Of a stretch of DNA of 64,000 bases, positions 34,638 through 43,241 are shown piece after piece. Below the pieces are notes generated by a model. It was not told the origin of the DNA. It did no database searches and saw only the letters and a program-made list of their open reading frames with translations. The position numbers and the translations under genes were made by a program. Positions within the stretch are counted from its first letter, which is position 1. Every line of letters starts with the position of its first letter. The DNA is taken from positions 124,001 through 188,000 of the forward strand of contig CAYQVO010000002.1 in NCBI GenBank assembly GCA_964421085.1. The letters are read 5' to 3'. The DNA comes from CAYQVO01 sp964421085. Lineage in GTDB: Bacteria; Bdellovibrionota_C; UBA2361; CAYQVO01.

Positions 34638-34973
34638 ATGGCCATTTACGAGTATGAATGCCCCGTGTGCGGGCAGTTTGAAGTGTTCCAGAGGATGTCC
34701 GAACCTCCTCTCAGTGCGTGTCCTCAATGCGCAAAGAACGGAAAAGAAAGCAGAGTCCAGAGGCTTATTTCAGCGTCGGCTTTCGTATTAAAAGGCGGCG
34801 GCTGGTACAAGACTGATTACGCTTCGAGTTCCAGTTCGAGTTCAAACGGCCATCACCATTCTCATTCTAAGCCGGCGGAAGGCAGCCCGGACACAGAAGG
34901 CGGTAAAAAAGAAGAATCAAAGCCGGAGAGCAAAAGCAGCGAAACAAAGACCGCGACCGCATCTGCTGATTAG
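34638..34973 (+). CDS. FmdB/CxxC zinc-ribbon protein with His/Ser-rich tail
   Basis: A 111-residue protein starting MAIYEYECPVCGQFEVFQRM with CPVC and later CPQC, the two zinc knuckles of the FmdB_reg family (PIYEYxCxxCG). Then follow ISASAFVLKGGGWYKTDY, typical of the family, and a disordered tail with seven Ser, NGHHHSHSK and Glu/Lys repeats. The His cluster could bind metal. FmdB was linked to amidase regulation; most family members are uncharacterised. Stop overlaps the convergent aroF stop by four bases. Confidence 0.88.
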   Translation: MAIYEYECPVCGQFEVFQRMSEPPLSACPQCAKNGKESRVQRLISASAFVLKGGGWYKTDYASSSSSSSNGHHHSHSKPAEGSPDTEGGKKEESKPESKSSETKTATASAD

Positions 34974-36040
34974 TCGTCGCCCTGTTTATTATCCTCGTGT
35001 CCCTGTTTTTCGGATGGCCCGCTCAATGAGCTCCCTCCTGCCGTCAAAGCCTGGACAGCCCGTCCTTTCCGGATAAGCGCCCCTGCTTCCTCGAAGTTGA
35101 GCGTCTGATCCCCGTCTGATGTCGCTTTCTCCGGTTCCGGATGCACTTCAAAAAGCAGTCCATCGGCGCCTGCTACAATCGCCGCAAGACCGGTCGGTTC
35201 GACAAAGCGCCGGATTCCTGTGCCGTGAGACGGGTCGACGATGACAGGGAGATGACTTTTCTCTTTAAGAAGCGGGATTGCGTTAATGTCGAGAGTATTC
35301 CGGTATGAAGTCTCGAAGCTCCGGATCCCCCGTTCACACAGAAGAATCTTTTCGTTTCCGTTCGAGAATACATACTCGGCGGACTGCAGAAGCTCGTCGA
35401 TTGTTCCGGATATGCCCCGCTTTATCAGCACCGGCTTGTCGACCTTTCCAAGCTCGGCGAGGAGATTGAAATTCTGTGAGTTGCGGGCCCCAACCTGATA
35501 TATGTCCACAAAGGGATACATTTCCTCTATCTGGGAAATTTCGAGCACCTCGGAAATTACCTTCATCCTGAATTTGGACGCCTCCGCATGAAGACACTTC
35601 AGAGCGTCGATGCCTCCGCCCCGGAACGCATAAGGAGACGTGCGCGGCTTGAACGCGCCGCCTCTGACTATCTGAACTCCCTGATCGTGCAGGAATTCAA
35701 CTATTCGTGCCGTTACGCGTTCTTCCTCTATCGAGCACGGTCCCGCTATGAACTGGACACACCCAGCCTGAACTTTCACGTCGTCTCCGAGATCGATGAC
35801 AGTCGGAGACACCTTCCACTTTTTCGACACGAGCTTGTACGCGTCCGACACCTGATGAACATCGCGGACACCCGGCATGTGTCCTATCCTTCTTATGTCA
35901 ATCTCGCGGGCGCCGATTGCAATTAGATAGTGGCCGGTATGAGTGCGAACCTCGGTGGTCCTGTACCGCTCGGACGAAAGAAGCGCTTCGACACCGTGCT
36001 TCTGAGCGGAGGATATGGAAAGATCAAGGGTGATAATCAT
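34970..36040 (-). CDS. aroF: DAHP synthase, type I beta with N-terminal regulatory domain
   Basis: A 356-residue protein from the ATG at 36040, which overlaps the trpA stop as ATGA. Residues about 1-70 are a ferredoxin-like (ACT-related) domain, as in Thermotoga DAHP synthase; the barrel follows: FIAGPCSIE, VRGGAFKPRTSPYAFRG, VISEVLEISQIE, QVGARNSQNFNLL, PVLIKRGISGTIDE, ERGIRSFE and VDPSHGTG. It condenses PEP and erythrose-4-P, step one of the shikimate route, so a feedstock enzyme sits at the end of the trp operon. The Ser/Gly/Lys-rich tail (about 336-356) is extra. The gene symbol is by function. Confidence 0.93.
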   Translation of the reverse strand: MIITLDLSISSAQKHGVEALLSSERYRTTEVRTHTGHYLIAIGAREIDIRRIGHMPGVRDVHQVSDAYKLVSKKWKVSPTVIDLGDDVKVQAGCVQFIAGPCSIEEERVTARIVEFLHDQGVQIVRGGAFKPRTSPYAFRGGGIDALKCLHAEASKFRMKVISEVLEISQIEEMYPFVDIYQVGARNSQNFNLLAELGKVDKPVLIKRGISGTIDELLQSAEYVFSNGNEKILLCERGIRSFETSYRNTLDINAIPLLKEKSHLPVIVDPSHGTGIRRFVEPTGLAAIVAGADGLLFEVHPEPEKATSDGDQTLNFEEAGALIRKGRAVQALTAGGSSLSGPSEKQGHEDNKQGDD

Positions 36041-36810
36041 TCTCGAATGCCTGCCACGAATTGCCGCGCTGCAGTGCGCACATCCTTCGCGCCGCCGACG
36101 GCCTTTATGAACGCACTGCCGATTACCGCGCCTGAAAGCGCAGTGCATACCTCCTCAAAGGCTTTCCGATCGGAAATCCCGAATCCCACAAGCACAGGGT
36201 TGGTGAGACCAAGGCCCGCGAGCCTCCTGAAATAGGCCCTTCTTGTTTCGTTTACATTGAGGGTCGCGCCTGTAATTGCGGATGAGGATACAGCGTAAAG
36301 AAATCCCTTCGAGAGAGAGTCAAGCATACGTACTCTTTCATCCGGAGTAAGCGGGGTCACAAGGAAGATGACGGTTATGCCCGTCTTTTCCGCGAGAGGT
36401 TTCACCTGTTCGAGATATTCTTCAGGCGGCAGGTCGGGAAGTATCACACCGTCAACTCCGACCCTTTCCGCATCCTTGAAAAAGCGTGCGATCCCGTACT
36501 GAAGCACCGGGTTGATGTATCCCATAAGCACAACAGGAATCTTCACCCGCGGTCTGCACACAGCCAGCTGCCCGAAAAGAACTTCAAGAGACATGCCGTT
36601 TTTCAGAGCCTGCATGCTGCTATCCTGGATTACAGGGCCGTCCGCCACAGGATCGGAAAAAGGCATGCCGATCTCTACGAGGTCGACACCCGCTGAATCG
36701 AGCGCTTCGAGAATTTCCGGAGTGTCATCAAGCGAAGGATATCCGGCCGTAAAAAAAACAGAGAGAACGTTTTTTTTCTTTCTGCGGAAAAGTTCATCAA
36801 TGCGGTTCAT
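36037..36810 (-). CDS. trpA: Tryptophan synthase alpha subunit
   Basis: A 257-residue protein from the ATG at 36810 (AGAGGAC upstream; the ATG at 36831 lies inside trpB). Conserved: FFTAGYPSLDDT, DLVEIGMPFSDPVADGP (the catalytic Glu is in VEIGMPFSDP), LMGYINPV, GVDGVILPDLPPEE (catalytic Asp of the DLP motif). It cleaves indole-glycerol-phosphate to indole for TrpB. Starts one base after the trpB stop. Confidence 0.97.
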   Translation of the reverse strand: MNRIDELFRRKKKNVLSVFFTAGYPSLDDTPEILEALDSAGVDLVEIGMPFSDPVADGPVIQDSSMQALKNGMSLEVLFGQLAVCRPRVKIPVVLMGYINPVLQYGIARFFKDAERVGVDGVILPDLPPEEYLEQVKPLAEKTGITVIFLVTPLTPDERVRMLDSLSKGFLYAVSSSAITGATLNVNETRRAYFRRLAGLGLTNPVLVGFGISDRKAFEEVCTALSGAVIGSAFIKAVGGAKDVRTAARQFVAGIRE

Positions 36811-36811
36811 G

Positions 36812-38002
36812 TCAAAGTCCTCTCTCTTCAATGCTCTTAATGTATGCAGCCATGTCCTTGTCGCCTCTCCCTGAGATATTCACCACAACCGTATCGCCCG
36901 GGCGGGCTTCCAGCTTTTCAAGACAGGCAACGGCATGCGCCGACTCGAGAGCCGGAATTATCCCTTCGAGCCGGGAGAGCAGAAACGCTCCCTCAAGCGC
37001 ATCGTCGTCAGTAACACTCGTGTATTTTACTCTTCCTGTCCTCGCGAGATGGGAGTGCTGCGGCCCGACTCCCGGGTAGTCGAGACCCGCGGAGAGAGAG
37101 TGCGCCTCCTCGACCTGCCCGTCTTTTGTCTGAAGCAGAAGCGTTCTGCTTCCATGAAGAATTCCCGGAGTTCCAAGCGCAATCGTGGCAGCGGACTTTC
37201 CGCTCGAAATGCCGTGACCGGCGGCCTCGATTCCCACCAGCTTTACCGACGTGTCGTAAAGGAAGGGATGGAATATCCCCATTGAATTGCTTCCGCCGCC
37301 TACGCATGCAAGAACGTAGTCGGGAAGCTCGCGCCCTTCTTTCTTCAGGAGCTGTTCCCTGACTTCCCGGCCTGTCACCTCCTGAAATCTCCTGACCATA
37401 TCGGGGAACGGGTGTGGGCCTACTACAGAGCCTATGATGTAGTGGGTTGAGTCCGCGTTTGCAATCCAGTCGCGCATCGCTTCGTTTGTCGCGTCCTTAA
37501 GTGTCTGCGAACCGGAATAAACAGGTACGACAGAGGCGCCAAGCATCCTCATGCGCATGACGTTCGGGTTCTGTCTTTCGACATCGACAGCTCCCATGTA
37601 GACAACGCACTCAAGTCCCTTCAGTGCGCATACGGTGGCAGTCGCCACGCCGTGCTGGCCCGCACCGGTCTCGGCGATGATCCGCTTCTTGCCGAGTCGC
37701 TTCGCAAGAAGTATCTGTCCAATCGTGTTGTTTATCTTGTGCGCGCCGGTGTGAAGAAGGTCTTCCCTTTTCAGGTAAACCTTGAAACCGTACTTTGCCG
37801 AGAGGCGTTCAGCATGAAAGAGAGGCGTGGGTCTTCCGGCATATTCGGAAAGAAGTCCCTGAAATTCGGCCTGAAAGCCGGGATCCGCGATTATGGAGAG
37901 ATACCTTTTCTGCAGCTCTTCTATGTTGGGCTGAAGCATTTCTGGGATGAATGCTCCTCCAAACTCTCCAAAATAGCCTCTGGAATCGGAATCATAATTC
38001 AT
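36812..38002 (-). CDS. trpB: Tryptophan synthase beta subunit
   Basis: A 396-residue PLP enzyme. FGGAFIPEMLQP at the start, the PLP lysine in LKREDLLHTGAHKINN, AETGAGQHGVATAT, CVGGGSNSMGIF (phosphate loop), and GLDYPGVGPQHS. It makes Trp from indole and Ser. Overlaps the trpF stop by four bases (ATGA). Length normal. Confidence 0.98.
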   Translation of the reverse strand: MNYDSDSRGYFGEFGGAFIPEMLQPNIEELQKRYLSIIADPGFQAEFQGLLSEYAGRPTPLFHAERLSAKYGFKVYLKREDLLHTGAHKINNTIGQILLAKRLGKKRIIAETGAGQHGVATATVCALKGLECVVYMGAVDVERQNPNVMRMRMLGASVVPVYSGSQTLKDATNEAMRDWIANADSTHYIIGSVVGPHPFPDMVRRFQEVTGREVREQLLKKEGRELPDYVLACVGGGSNSMGIFHPFLYDTSVKLVGIEAAGHGISSGKSAATIALGTPGILHGSRTLLLQTKDGQVEEAHSLSAGLDYPGVGPQHSHLARTGRVKYTSVTDDDALEGAFLLSRLEGIIPALESAHAVACLEKLEARPGDTVVVNISGRGDKDMAAYIKSIEERGL

Positions 38003-38637
38003 TGTCGAACTCCTTCGATAAAACTCTGCACAAGCGCTCCGTCCTTTAATCCCGGGGCGCGCTCGAGCTTTGTGCTTGCGTCCACTCCCGCCATTCGCGG
38101 CTGCGTTGCGGCGAGCTTCCGTATATCCTTCAACTGCGAAACTCCGAGTCCGCCCGCAAGAAAGAATGGTGTTGCGCCTTCATATGAAGTCAGGCGCCGC
38201 CAGTCGAAAATTTTCCCGCTTCCGCCTTCCGGAGCATCGAACAGAAAATAGTCGCAGAAACGGGAATGCGGGGCTGTTTCCTGGAAGTCGAATGAGTCGT
38301 CGACCTGGAAGGCTTTGATGATAATCAGGCGCGGAGCCGATACGCGGAGTTCAGCGCAGGACTGAGCCGGTTCATTCCCGTGAAGCTGCACACCCTGAAG
38401 GTTGAACTCGTCCACGGCTTCGAGAATTTCTTCTTTCGGCGCGTTTACGAACACGCCAATCAGGTCCGGGACGATGCTCTCTTCTCTCAGTTCTTCCGGA
38501 TCCAGTCGCCCCTTCACGAATCTCGGCGAATCGGGGGCGAACACAAGGCCGATAAAGTCCGGAAGCTGAGCTGCGACATCGAGGAGATTTTCGATTCCGC
38601 AAAGCCCGCAAATTTTCACTTTCAGCTCCGACAGCAT
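37999..38637 (-). CDS. trpF: Phosphoribosylanthranilate isomerase
   Basis: A 212-residue barrel: KVKICGLCGIENLLDV (KICG with the catalytic Cys), FIGLVFAPDSPRFV, VQLHGNEPA, FLAGGLGVSQL (for LAGGL) and GVDASTKLERAPGLKD (GVDxSSGVE region, here STKLE). It isomerises PRA to CdRP. Overlaps trpC by 16 bases and trpB by four. Confidence 0.95.
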   Translation of the reverse strand: MLSELKVKICGLCGIENLLDVAAQLPDFIGLVFAPDSPRFVKGRLDPEELREESIVPDLIGVFVNAPKEEILEAVDEFNLQGVQLHGNEPAQSCAELRVSAPRLIIIKAFQVDDSFDFQETAPHSRFCDYFLFDAPEGGSGKIFDWRRLTSYEGATPFFLAGGLGVSQLKDIRKLAATQPRMAGVDASTKLERAPGLKDGALVQSFIEGVRQ

Positions 38638-39422
38638 GTCCTCACCTCTTTTATGAATTCCTCACACGCCGTCTCCGGGCGGGAGTGTTTCATGAACTGG
38701 CTTCCAATAAGAAAACCTGCGAAGCCGGCGTTTCTGAGAGTGATCATGTCAGCGACTGTGCTGATTCCGCTTTCAGTGACCCATATCCTGTCCTTCGGCA
38801 GAAGAGGCGCAAGATTCAGTGAGGTCTGAAGCGATATTTCGAGAGTATCGAGGTTTCTGTTGTTGACTCCGACGAGATCGACTGAATCACAGAAGTGAGA
38901 CTCGAGCTCTTCCTTCGAGTGGACTTCGAGCAGTACTTCGAGGCCTGTTTCATGAGCGATTGATGCCAGGGAGGCAGCTTCCGCGGGCTCAAGGACTGCT
39001 GCGATGAGAAGTATCGCGTCAGCGCCGATGGACTTTGCTTCTATCACCTGGTAAGTGTCGATTATGAATTCCTTCCGGAGAATCGGGCAGAAATTGAATC
39101 TGCGGGCTGTTTTGAGATCGTCGGAAGACCCGCCGAAAAACCCGGAATCAGTGAGGACAGAGAGAGCTGCAGCTCCTGCCTGCATGTATCCAATGGACAG
39201 CTGCTCAACAGAGATATACTGGTTTATTACTCCTTTTGAAGGGGAGCGTCTTTTAATCTCTGCGATGATTCCGCTGGAACCAGGTCTTGTCAGGTAGTGC
39301 CGCAGCGAGACGACAGGTGTCCGGAAGTAAATGGAGTTTTCAAGCGCCTTAAAAGGGACGAGTTCTTTCTGCCGGGAAACCTCGCTCTTTTTTTTCGAAA
39401 TTATTTCTTCAAGTATTGCCAT
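38622..39422 (-). CDS. trpC: Indole-3-glycerol phosphate synthase
   Basis: A 266-residue barrel from the ATG at 39422, which overlaps the trpD stop as TGATG; a GTG at 39425 is an alternative. Conserved: IIAEIKRRSPSKG, LSVLTDSGFFGGS, PILRKEFIIDTYQV, DAILLIAAVLE, LLEVHSKEEL, VGVNNRNLDTLE and ESGIS. It closes the indole ring from CdRP. Not fused to trpF, unlike in E. coli. Confidence 0.97.
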   Translation of the reverse strand: MAILEEIISKKKSEVSRQKELVPFKALENSIYFRTPVVSLRHYLTRPGSSGIIAEIKRRSPSKGVINQYISVEQLSIGYMQAGAAALSVLTDSGFFGGSSDDLKTARRFNFCPILRKEFIIDTYQVIEAKSIGADAILLIAAVLEPAEAASLASIAHETGLEVLLEVHSKEELESHFCDSVDLVGVNNRNLDTLEISLQTSLNLAPLLPKDRIWVTESGISTVADMITLRNAGFAGFLIGSQFMKHSRPETACEEFIKEVRTCCRS

Positions 39423-40408
39423 CACCCCGCCAGCCTTCTGAACACCAGCATCCCTTTCCCCGCATCGAGCGCTTCGAACGCCATTGGAAGCGCTTCCTCA
39501 AGCGTGCGCTCCGGAAGGGCGCACGTGAGAGCAAGAGCGGCATTTGCAGCTGTTACCGCCCTCTGAGCCTCCGTGCCGTTTCCGGAAAGCACATTCATGA
39601 AGATCTTTCCTGCTTCTTCGACAGATCCTCCCGCAGAAAGCATCCCGGGATCCAGCCGCGGCAGCGCAAGAGACTCCGGAAGGTATGTCTGCTCGCCTGC
39701 GGTTGAAATCACCTTGAAAGCTCCTGTCAGTGAAATTTCGTCGTATCCATCCAGTGATGTTACTGTCGCAAATTTCATCTCCTCACGCTGCATCAAATAC
39801 GCAAAAAGCCTCTGTGTTTCAAGGTTCATCACACCGATAAGCTGCCGCCGGGGGCGGGCGGGATTCACAAGCGGTCCAAGCAGGTTAAAAAAGGTGCGGA
39901 ACCCGAGAGCGCGCCTTACAGGCCCCACATTCTTCATAGCGGGATGAAAGAAGGGGGCGTGCATGAAACATATTCCGGCTTTCTCCATATCCTGCCTGAG
40001 GGCGTCTGCGGTCTTTGGAAACCTGATGCCGAGGTGTTCAAGCACGTTGGACGAACCGCAGACTGATGAAACACCGTAATTACCGTGCTTGCCCACCTTG
40101 ACACCGCAGCCCGCAACCACAAAGGCTGCGAGTGTGGAGATATTGAAAGTATCCTTCCCGTCTCCGCCGGTTCCGCACAAGTCGACAGGATCGAAATCCG
40201 AGAGGTCTATCGGCGGGGCAAGTTCGAGCATCGCCCTTCTGAATCCCGCAAGCTCGTCGACTGTAATAGCGCGTGTCCGGAAAATTCCGAGAAATGCCGC
40301 CACCTGGTGGGGGTCTGCCGTGCCGTCAGTTATGCCGTAGAGAAGCGAGTGAGCTTCTCCGGACGAGAGCGGCAGTCTGTTCGAGAGTTTCTCGAGAAGT
40401 TCTTTCAT
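39422..40408 (-). CDS. trpD: Anthranilate phosphoribosyltransferase
   Basis: A 328-residue protein: GFRRAML, DLCGTGGDGKDTFNIST (PRPP site), KHGNYGVSSVCGSSNVLE (KHGNR-type, here KHGNY, then SCGSAD-type, here CGSSN), FAPFFHPAMKNV-like (MHAPFFHPAMKNV) and FRTFFNLLGPLVNPA. It joins anthranilate with PRPP. The Tyr after KHGN and Asn in GSSN differ from the common KHGNR and GSAD, but the core residues remain. Overlaps trpG as ATGA. Confidence 0.96.
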   Translation of the reverse strand: MKELLEKLSNRLPLSSGEAHSLLYGITDGTADPHQVAAFLGIFRTRAITVDELAGFRRAMLELAPPIDLSDFDPVDLCGTGGDGKDTFNISTLAAFVVAGCGVKVGKHGNYGVSSVCGSSNVLEHLGIRFPKTADALRQDMEKAGICFMHAPFFHPAMKNVGPVRRALGFRTFFNLLGPLVNPARPRRQLIGVMNLETQRLFAYLMQREEMKFATVTSLDGYDEISLTGAFKVISTAGEQTYLPESLALPRLDPGMLSAGGSVEEAGKIFMNVLSGNGTEAQRAVTAANAALALTCALPERTLEEALPMAFEALDAGKGMLVFRRLAG

Positions 40409-40980
40409 AGATCCTCCAGGAAGTTCCGCATAAGTTCTTTTCCATGCTCTGTAAGAACAGACTCGGGATGAAACTGCACACCTCTCACGTTATACGTCCT
40501 GTGCCTGAGGGCCATGATTGTTCCATCTTCGCTCTCGGCTGTTATTTTAAGGTCTGCGGGAAAGCCTTCCCTGGATATGGCCCACGAATGATATCTGCCG
40601 GTAACGAAGCTTTCAGGCAGCCCCCGGAAAACAGGATCTTCCCGGTCGCATATCTTTGTCGAAGTTCCCCTGCCGTGAACCACGGTGGTGAGGTTGTAAA
40701 GAGACGCCCCGAAACACTCTCCGATGCACTGATGGCCGAGGCACACACCAAGAATCTTCCGGGAAGGGGCGTACTGTTTTACAAGAGCAGGCATTATTCC
40801 CGCCTCGGAAGGAATACCGGGCCCGGGCGAAAGAATAATGGCTTCGTACTGCCCGGCATCGTCGAGTGTTATTTTATCGTTTCGCGCCACTTCGACATCG
40901 GTGTAGCCAAGATGCCGCACGAGATGCACCAGGTTGAAAGTGAACGAATCGTAGTTGTCGAGAACGAGAAGTCTTTTCAT
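40405..40980 (-). CDS. trpG: Anthranilate synthase component II (glutamine amidotransferase)
   Basis: A 191-residue class I glutaminase: LVLDNYDSFTFNLVH, LSPGPGIPSEAG, the Cys nucleophile in ILGVCLGHQCIGE, and FHPESVLTEHGKELM with catalytic His-Glu. It supplies ammonia to TrpE. Not fused to trpE or trpD. ATGA overlaps with both neighbours. Confidence 0.97.
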   Translation of the reverse strand: MKRLLVLDNYDSFTFNLVHLVRHLGYTDVEVARNDKITLDDAGQYEAIILSPGPGIPSEAGIMPALVKQYAPSRKILGVCLGHQCIGECFGASLYNLTTVVHGRGTSTKICDREDPVFRGLPESFVTGRYHSWAISREGFPADLKITAESEDGTIMALRHRTYNVRGVQFHPESVLTEHGKELMRNFLEDL

Positions 40981-42368
40981 GGCCGTATCCTTTCCGCGAG
41001 TTCAAGGGCGCGCCTCAGAGCGGCCAGTTTGTTCCGCACTTCCTGCACCTCGGTTTCAGGCTGAGAATCAGCGACTACTCCGCCGCCGGCCTGGTAATAG
41101 AGTGTGTGGTTGTGGCTTACGAAAGAGCGGATGATTATCGCCTGATTACACCCGCCTTCAAAATCGTAAAATCCGATGCATCCGCCGTAAAGCCCTCGAT
41201 GTGAGGGTTCGAATCTGTCGATCAGTTCCATCGCCATGTATTTCGGAGCACCGCTCAGCGTCCCCGCCGGAAAAGTGTCTCCAACTATCTGCACGGTCGA
41301 GGTTCCGGGTCTCAAGTTGCCGCTGACTTTGGAGACAAGGTGAATGACATGGGAATAGAAATGAGCTTCCTTGAAACGCTCGACCTCCACAGTATCGCAG
41401 TGACGGCTCAGGTCGTTTCTCGCAAGGTCCACAAGCATGACATGTTCGGCGCTTTCCTTTGGATCCGCCATGAGTTTTTCCGCTGTCGCCGCGTCGGACT
41501 GTTCGTCGCCGGTACGGCGATATGTTCCTGCAATCGGGAAGATGGAGGCCTTGCCCTTTTCAACGACGAGCTGGGCCTCCGGCGAAGAACCGAAAACACG
41601 GAAGTTTCCGTAGTCGAAATAGAAAAGATACGGGGATGGATTAATCGAACGAAGGGCGCGGTATACGTTGAAATCATCGCCCCGGAAACTCTGGGAGAAC
41701 CGGCGTGAGGGAACTATCTGGAATATGTCGCCGCGCGCAATGTGTTTTTTACTCTGATTGATGACATCCAGATGTTCCTCATCGGCCATCTCCGAGAACT
41801 CGCTGCCCGAGCGTTCGAAGGGGTGCACCGCGTAATCACGGTTTCTAATCAGTGTAAGAAGAGCCTCGAGCTTCGACATTGAACTTTCGGCGCTGCTCCC
41901 GTCAACACAGTTGTGAAGAAGGAACATCTCATTCTGAAAGTGATTGACTGCGACAATATACTCGTAAAGAGAGTACGAAATAAGGGGAACCTTCGGGCCT
42001 CCGTGTTTCTTTTCCCTGAACTTTATATCTTCGAAATACTGCACCGCGTCATAAGAAGTAATTCCAAAAACTCCGTTGCGCACCAGATGAGAATCGCCTT
42101 CGTGCTCCAGAGTAAAGCTGTTTACGAAGGCCTGAAGTCTTTCCACAAGGGAGGATGTGCTGCCGTCCGGGGAACCATCAAATGTGAATGTGGCCGCAGG
42201 ATTTGCGCAGATAAAGGAAAACGAATTTACGGCTGCGCGCGAGTCAGTGCTTTCGAGCAGCAGCGCGCCCGGATAAATGTCGCGAAGCCGGAGATAGGCG
42301 CTGACGGGTGTTATGGTGTCAGCGAGTTCCCTTCTGCAGCGGCAGCGGATTTTGGTCAGCGATTTCAT
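40977..42368 (-). CDS. trpE: Anthranilate synthase component I
   Basis: A 463-residue chorismate-using enzyme. LLESTDSRAAVNSFSFI carries the Ser-type Trp feedback site (LLES) expected of Trp-inhibited TrpE. Catalytic parts: IFQIVPSRRFS, PSPYLFYFDYG, PIAGTYRRTG (for IAGTRPRG), LMADPKESAEHVMLVDLARND, FPAGTLSGAPKYMAMELID and GGCIGFYDFEG. It converts chorismate to anthranilate with TrpG. First gene after the trp leader; ribosome site AAAGG is 9 bases from the ATG and lies inside the attenuator stem. Confidence 0.97.
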   Translation of the reverse strand: MKSLTKIRCRCRRELADTITPVSAYLRLRDIYPGALLLESTDSRAAVNSFSFICANPAATFTFDGSPDGSTSSLVERLQAFVNSFTLEHEGDSHLVRNGVFGITSYDAVQYFEDIKFREKKHGGPKVPLISYSLYEYIVAVNHFQNEMFLLHNCVDGSSAESSMSKLEALLTLIRNRDYAVHPFERSGSEFSEMADEEHLDVINQSKKHIARGDIFQIVPSRRFSQSFRGDDFNVYRALRSINPSPYLFYFDYGNFRVFGSSPEAQLVVEKGKASIFPIAGTYRRTGDEQSDAATAEKLMADPKESAEHVMLVDLARNDLSRHCDTVEVERFKEAHFYSHVIHLVSKVSGNLRPGTSTVQIVGDTFPAGTLSGAPKYMAMELIDRFEPSHRGLYGGCIGFYDFEGGCNQAIIIRSFVSHNHTLYYQAGGGVVADSQPETEVQEVRNKLAALRRALELAERIRP

Positions 42369-42370
42369 TG

Positions 42371-42404
42371 AAAAAAGCCTTTATCAGACGGTTAATAAAG
42401 AGGG
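42371..42404 (-). terminator. trp attenuator terminator hairpin
   Basis: On the minus strand CTTTAT (42395-42400) pairs with ATAAAG (42379-42384), extended by one G-U pair, and a T6 run (42371-42376) follows directly, ending two bases before the trpE ATG. An alternative stem, TTAAT (42405-42409) with ATTAA (42392-42396), would use the same left arm and prevent the terminator, as an antiterminator should. Confidence 0.6.
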
Positions 42405-42432
42405 ATTAAATATGCGGGAAGATGGGTATTCC

Positions 42433-42446
42433 GGGCGCTTACGCCC
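42433..42446 (-). promoter_or_regulatory. Hairpin at the end of the trp leader peptide
   Basis: GGGCG-TAAG-CGCCC on the minus strand, a perfect 5-bp stem whose loop holds the trpL stop codon and whose left arm begins in the last Trp codon. A ribosome stalled at the Trp codons would keep it from forming; it may be the pause or protector stem of the attenuator. Confidence 0.5.
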
Positions 42447-42489
42447 ACCAGAAGGACCAGACGGAATTTGAAAAGACCTTGAAAATCAT
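42439..42489 (-). CDS. trpL: trp operon leader peptide
   Basis: A 16-residue frame, MIFKVFSNSVWSFWWA, with three Trp codons in the last six positions (W11, W14, W15), starting 121 bases upstream of the trpE ATG. Trp codons are rare, so three here, upstream of trpE and ahead of a terminator hairpin, is the expected pattern of ribosome-mediated attenuation. No Shine-Dalgarno is seen: the ATG lies at or next to the predicted transcription start, so it would be read as a leaderless message. Confidence 0.8.
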   Translation of the reverse strand: MIFKVFSNSVWSFWWA

Positions 42490-42495
42490 AGATTG

Positions 42496-42525
42496 ATTAT
42501 TGCAGGGGCATTTAAGGTTAGTCAA
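42496..42525 (-). promoter_or_regulatory. trp operon promoter
   Basis: On the minus strand TTGACT (42520-42525) and AATAAT (42496-42501), 18 bases apart, with TGC just before the -10 (extended -10 form TGnAATAAT). Five of six bases match in each hexamer. The start point should fall at about 42489-42490, on the trpL ATG. Confidence 0.75.
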
Positions 42526-42563
42526 GGATTTCCTTTATGCTGAGAAGAGGACCTCGGAGCTGT

Positions 42564-43169
42564 TCACCGCGCCATCTCTCTGAACCGCCCAATTACATCC
42601 ATCACCGCGCTCCGGCTCCGGAGCGGCTTTTCCAGAAACGCCTCGAGCTGATCGAGAATGTGCACAAAAGAATTCACACTCGCCCTGTCGTGCTTCTCCA
42701 TATCACTGATCCCCGAATGTCCGAGAATATGCGAAAGACTCAGATACGCAGCCTTCAGTGATTCACCAGGGCCCGAAGACTCATCAAGAGCGTGAAGTCC
42801 GAGAAGAAGAGCTTCATAAACGGAGGAATCATGCGCAGATTCCTCCTTCACAAGCAGATCCACTGATTCACAGAGCATGCTTGCAAGTATTAGCTTGTCG
42901 ATGTCGGCTCTAATCGTCCTGCAGCTCTGTTCCGGTTCAAACGAGGAGAGGACGGAAAGTCCCGCGGCACGTTGTCTCACTTGAAAGACACCAGAGTCAA
43001 AAATATCCACTTTCGATCCAAAGCTTTTTTTAGTTCTCTTTGCATGTTTTACAAGTATTGAGACTTTTCCCTGTGTAGGGGACATTATATGGAGCACAAG
43101 GTCCGTCTCACCGCTGTCATACTTCTGTATGACGATGCCCTTGAAATTAATGACAATTGTCGCAGCCAC
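42564..43169 (-). CDS. recO: DNA repair protein RecO
   Basis: A 201-residue protein. The N-terminal OB fold (about 1-80) reads FKGIVIQKYDSGETDLVLHIMSPTQGKVSILVKHAKRTKK, the usual RecO start (cited in outline), followed by a helical domain (FEPEQSCRTIRADIDKLILASMLCESVDLL). It loads RecA with RecR on SSB-coated DNA. At 201 residues it is shorter than typical (about 240), and the four-cysteine zinc site found in many RecO proteins is missing from the C-terminus. Confidence 0.88.
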   Translation of the reverse strand: MAATIVINFKGIVIQKYDSGETDLVLHIMSPTQGKVSILVKHAKRTKKSFGSKVDIFDSGVFQVRQRAAGLSVLSSFEPEQSCRTIRADIDKLILASMLCESVDLLVKEESAHDSSVYEALLLGLHALDESSGPGESLKAAYLSLSHILGHSGISDMEKHDRASVNSFVHILDQLEAFLEKPLRSRSAVMDVIGRFREMAR

Positions 43170-43241
43170 TTTGCTTGCAAACCTCCGTGCCGGTGATTAT
43201 AGACCATTGAACAACAGGAGACATTCAACAGGAGCATTTAA

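Noticed and set aside
41203..41215. GGTTCGAATC resembling a tRNA T-loop
   Set aside because: Within trpE coding sequence; no cloverleaf around it.
43170..43241. CIRCE element before grpE
   Set aside because: Looked for TTAGCACTC-N9-GAGTGCTAA; none present.
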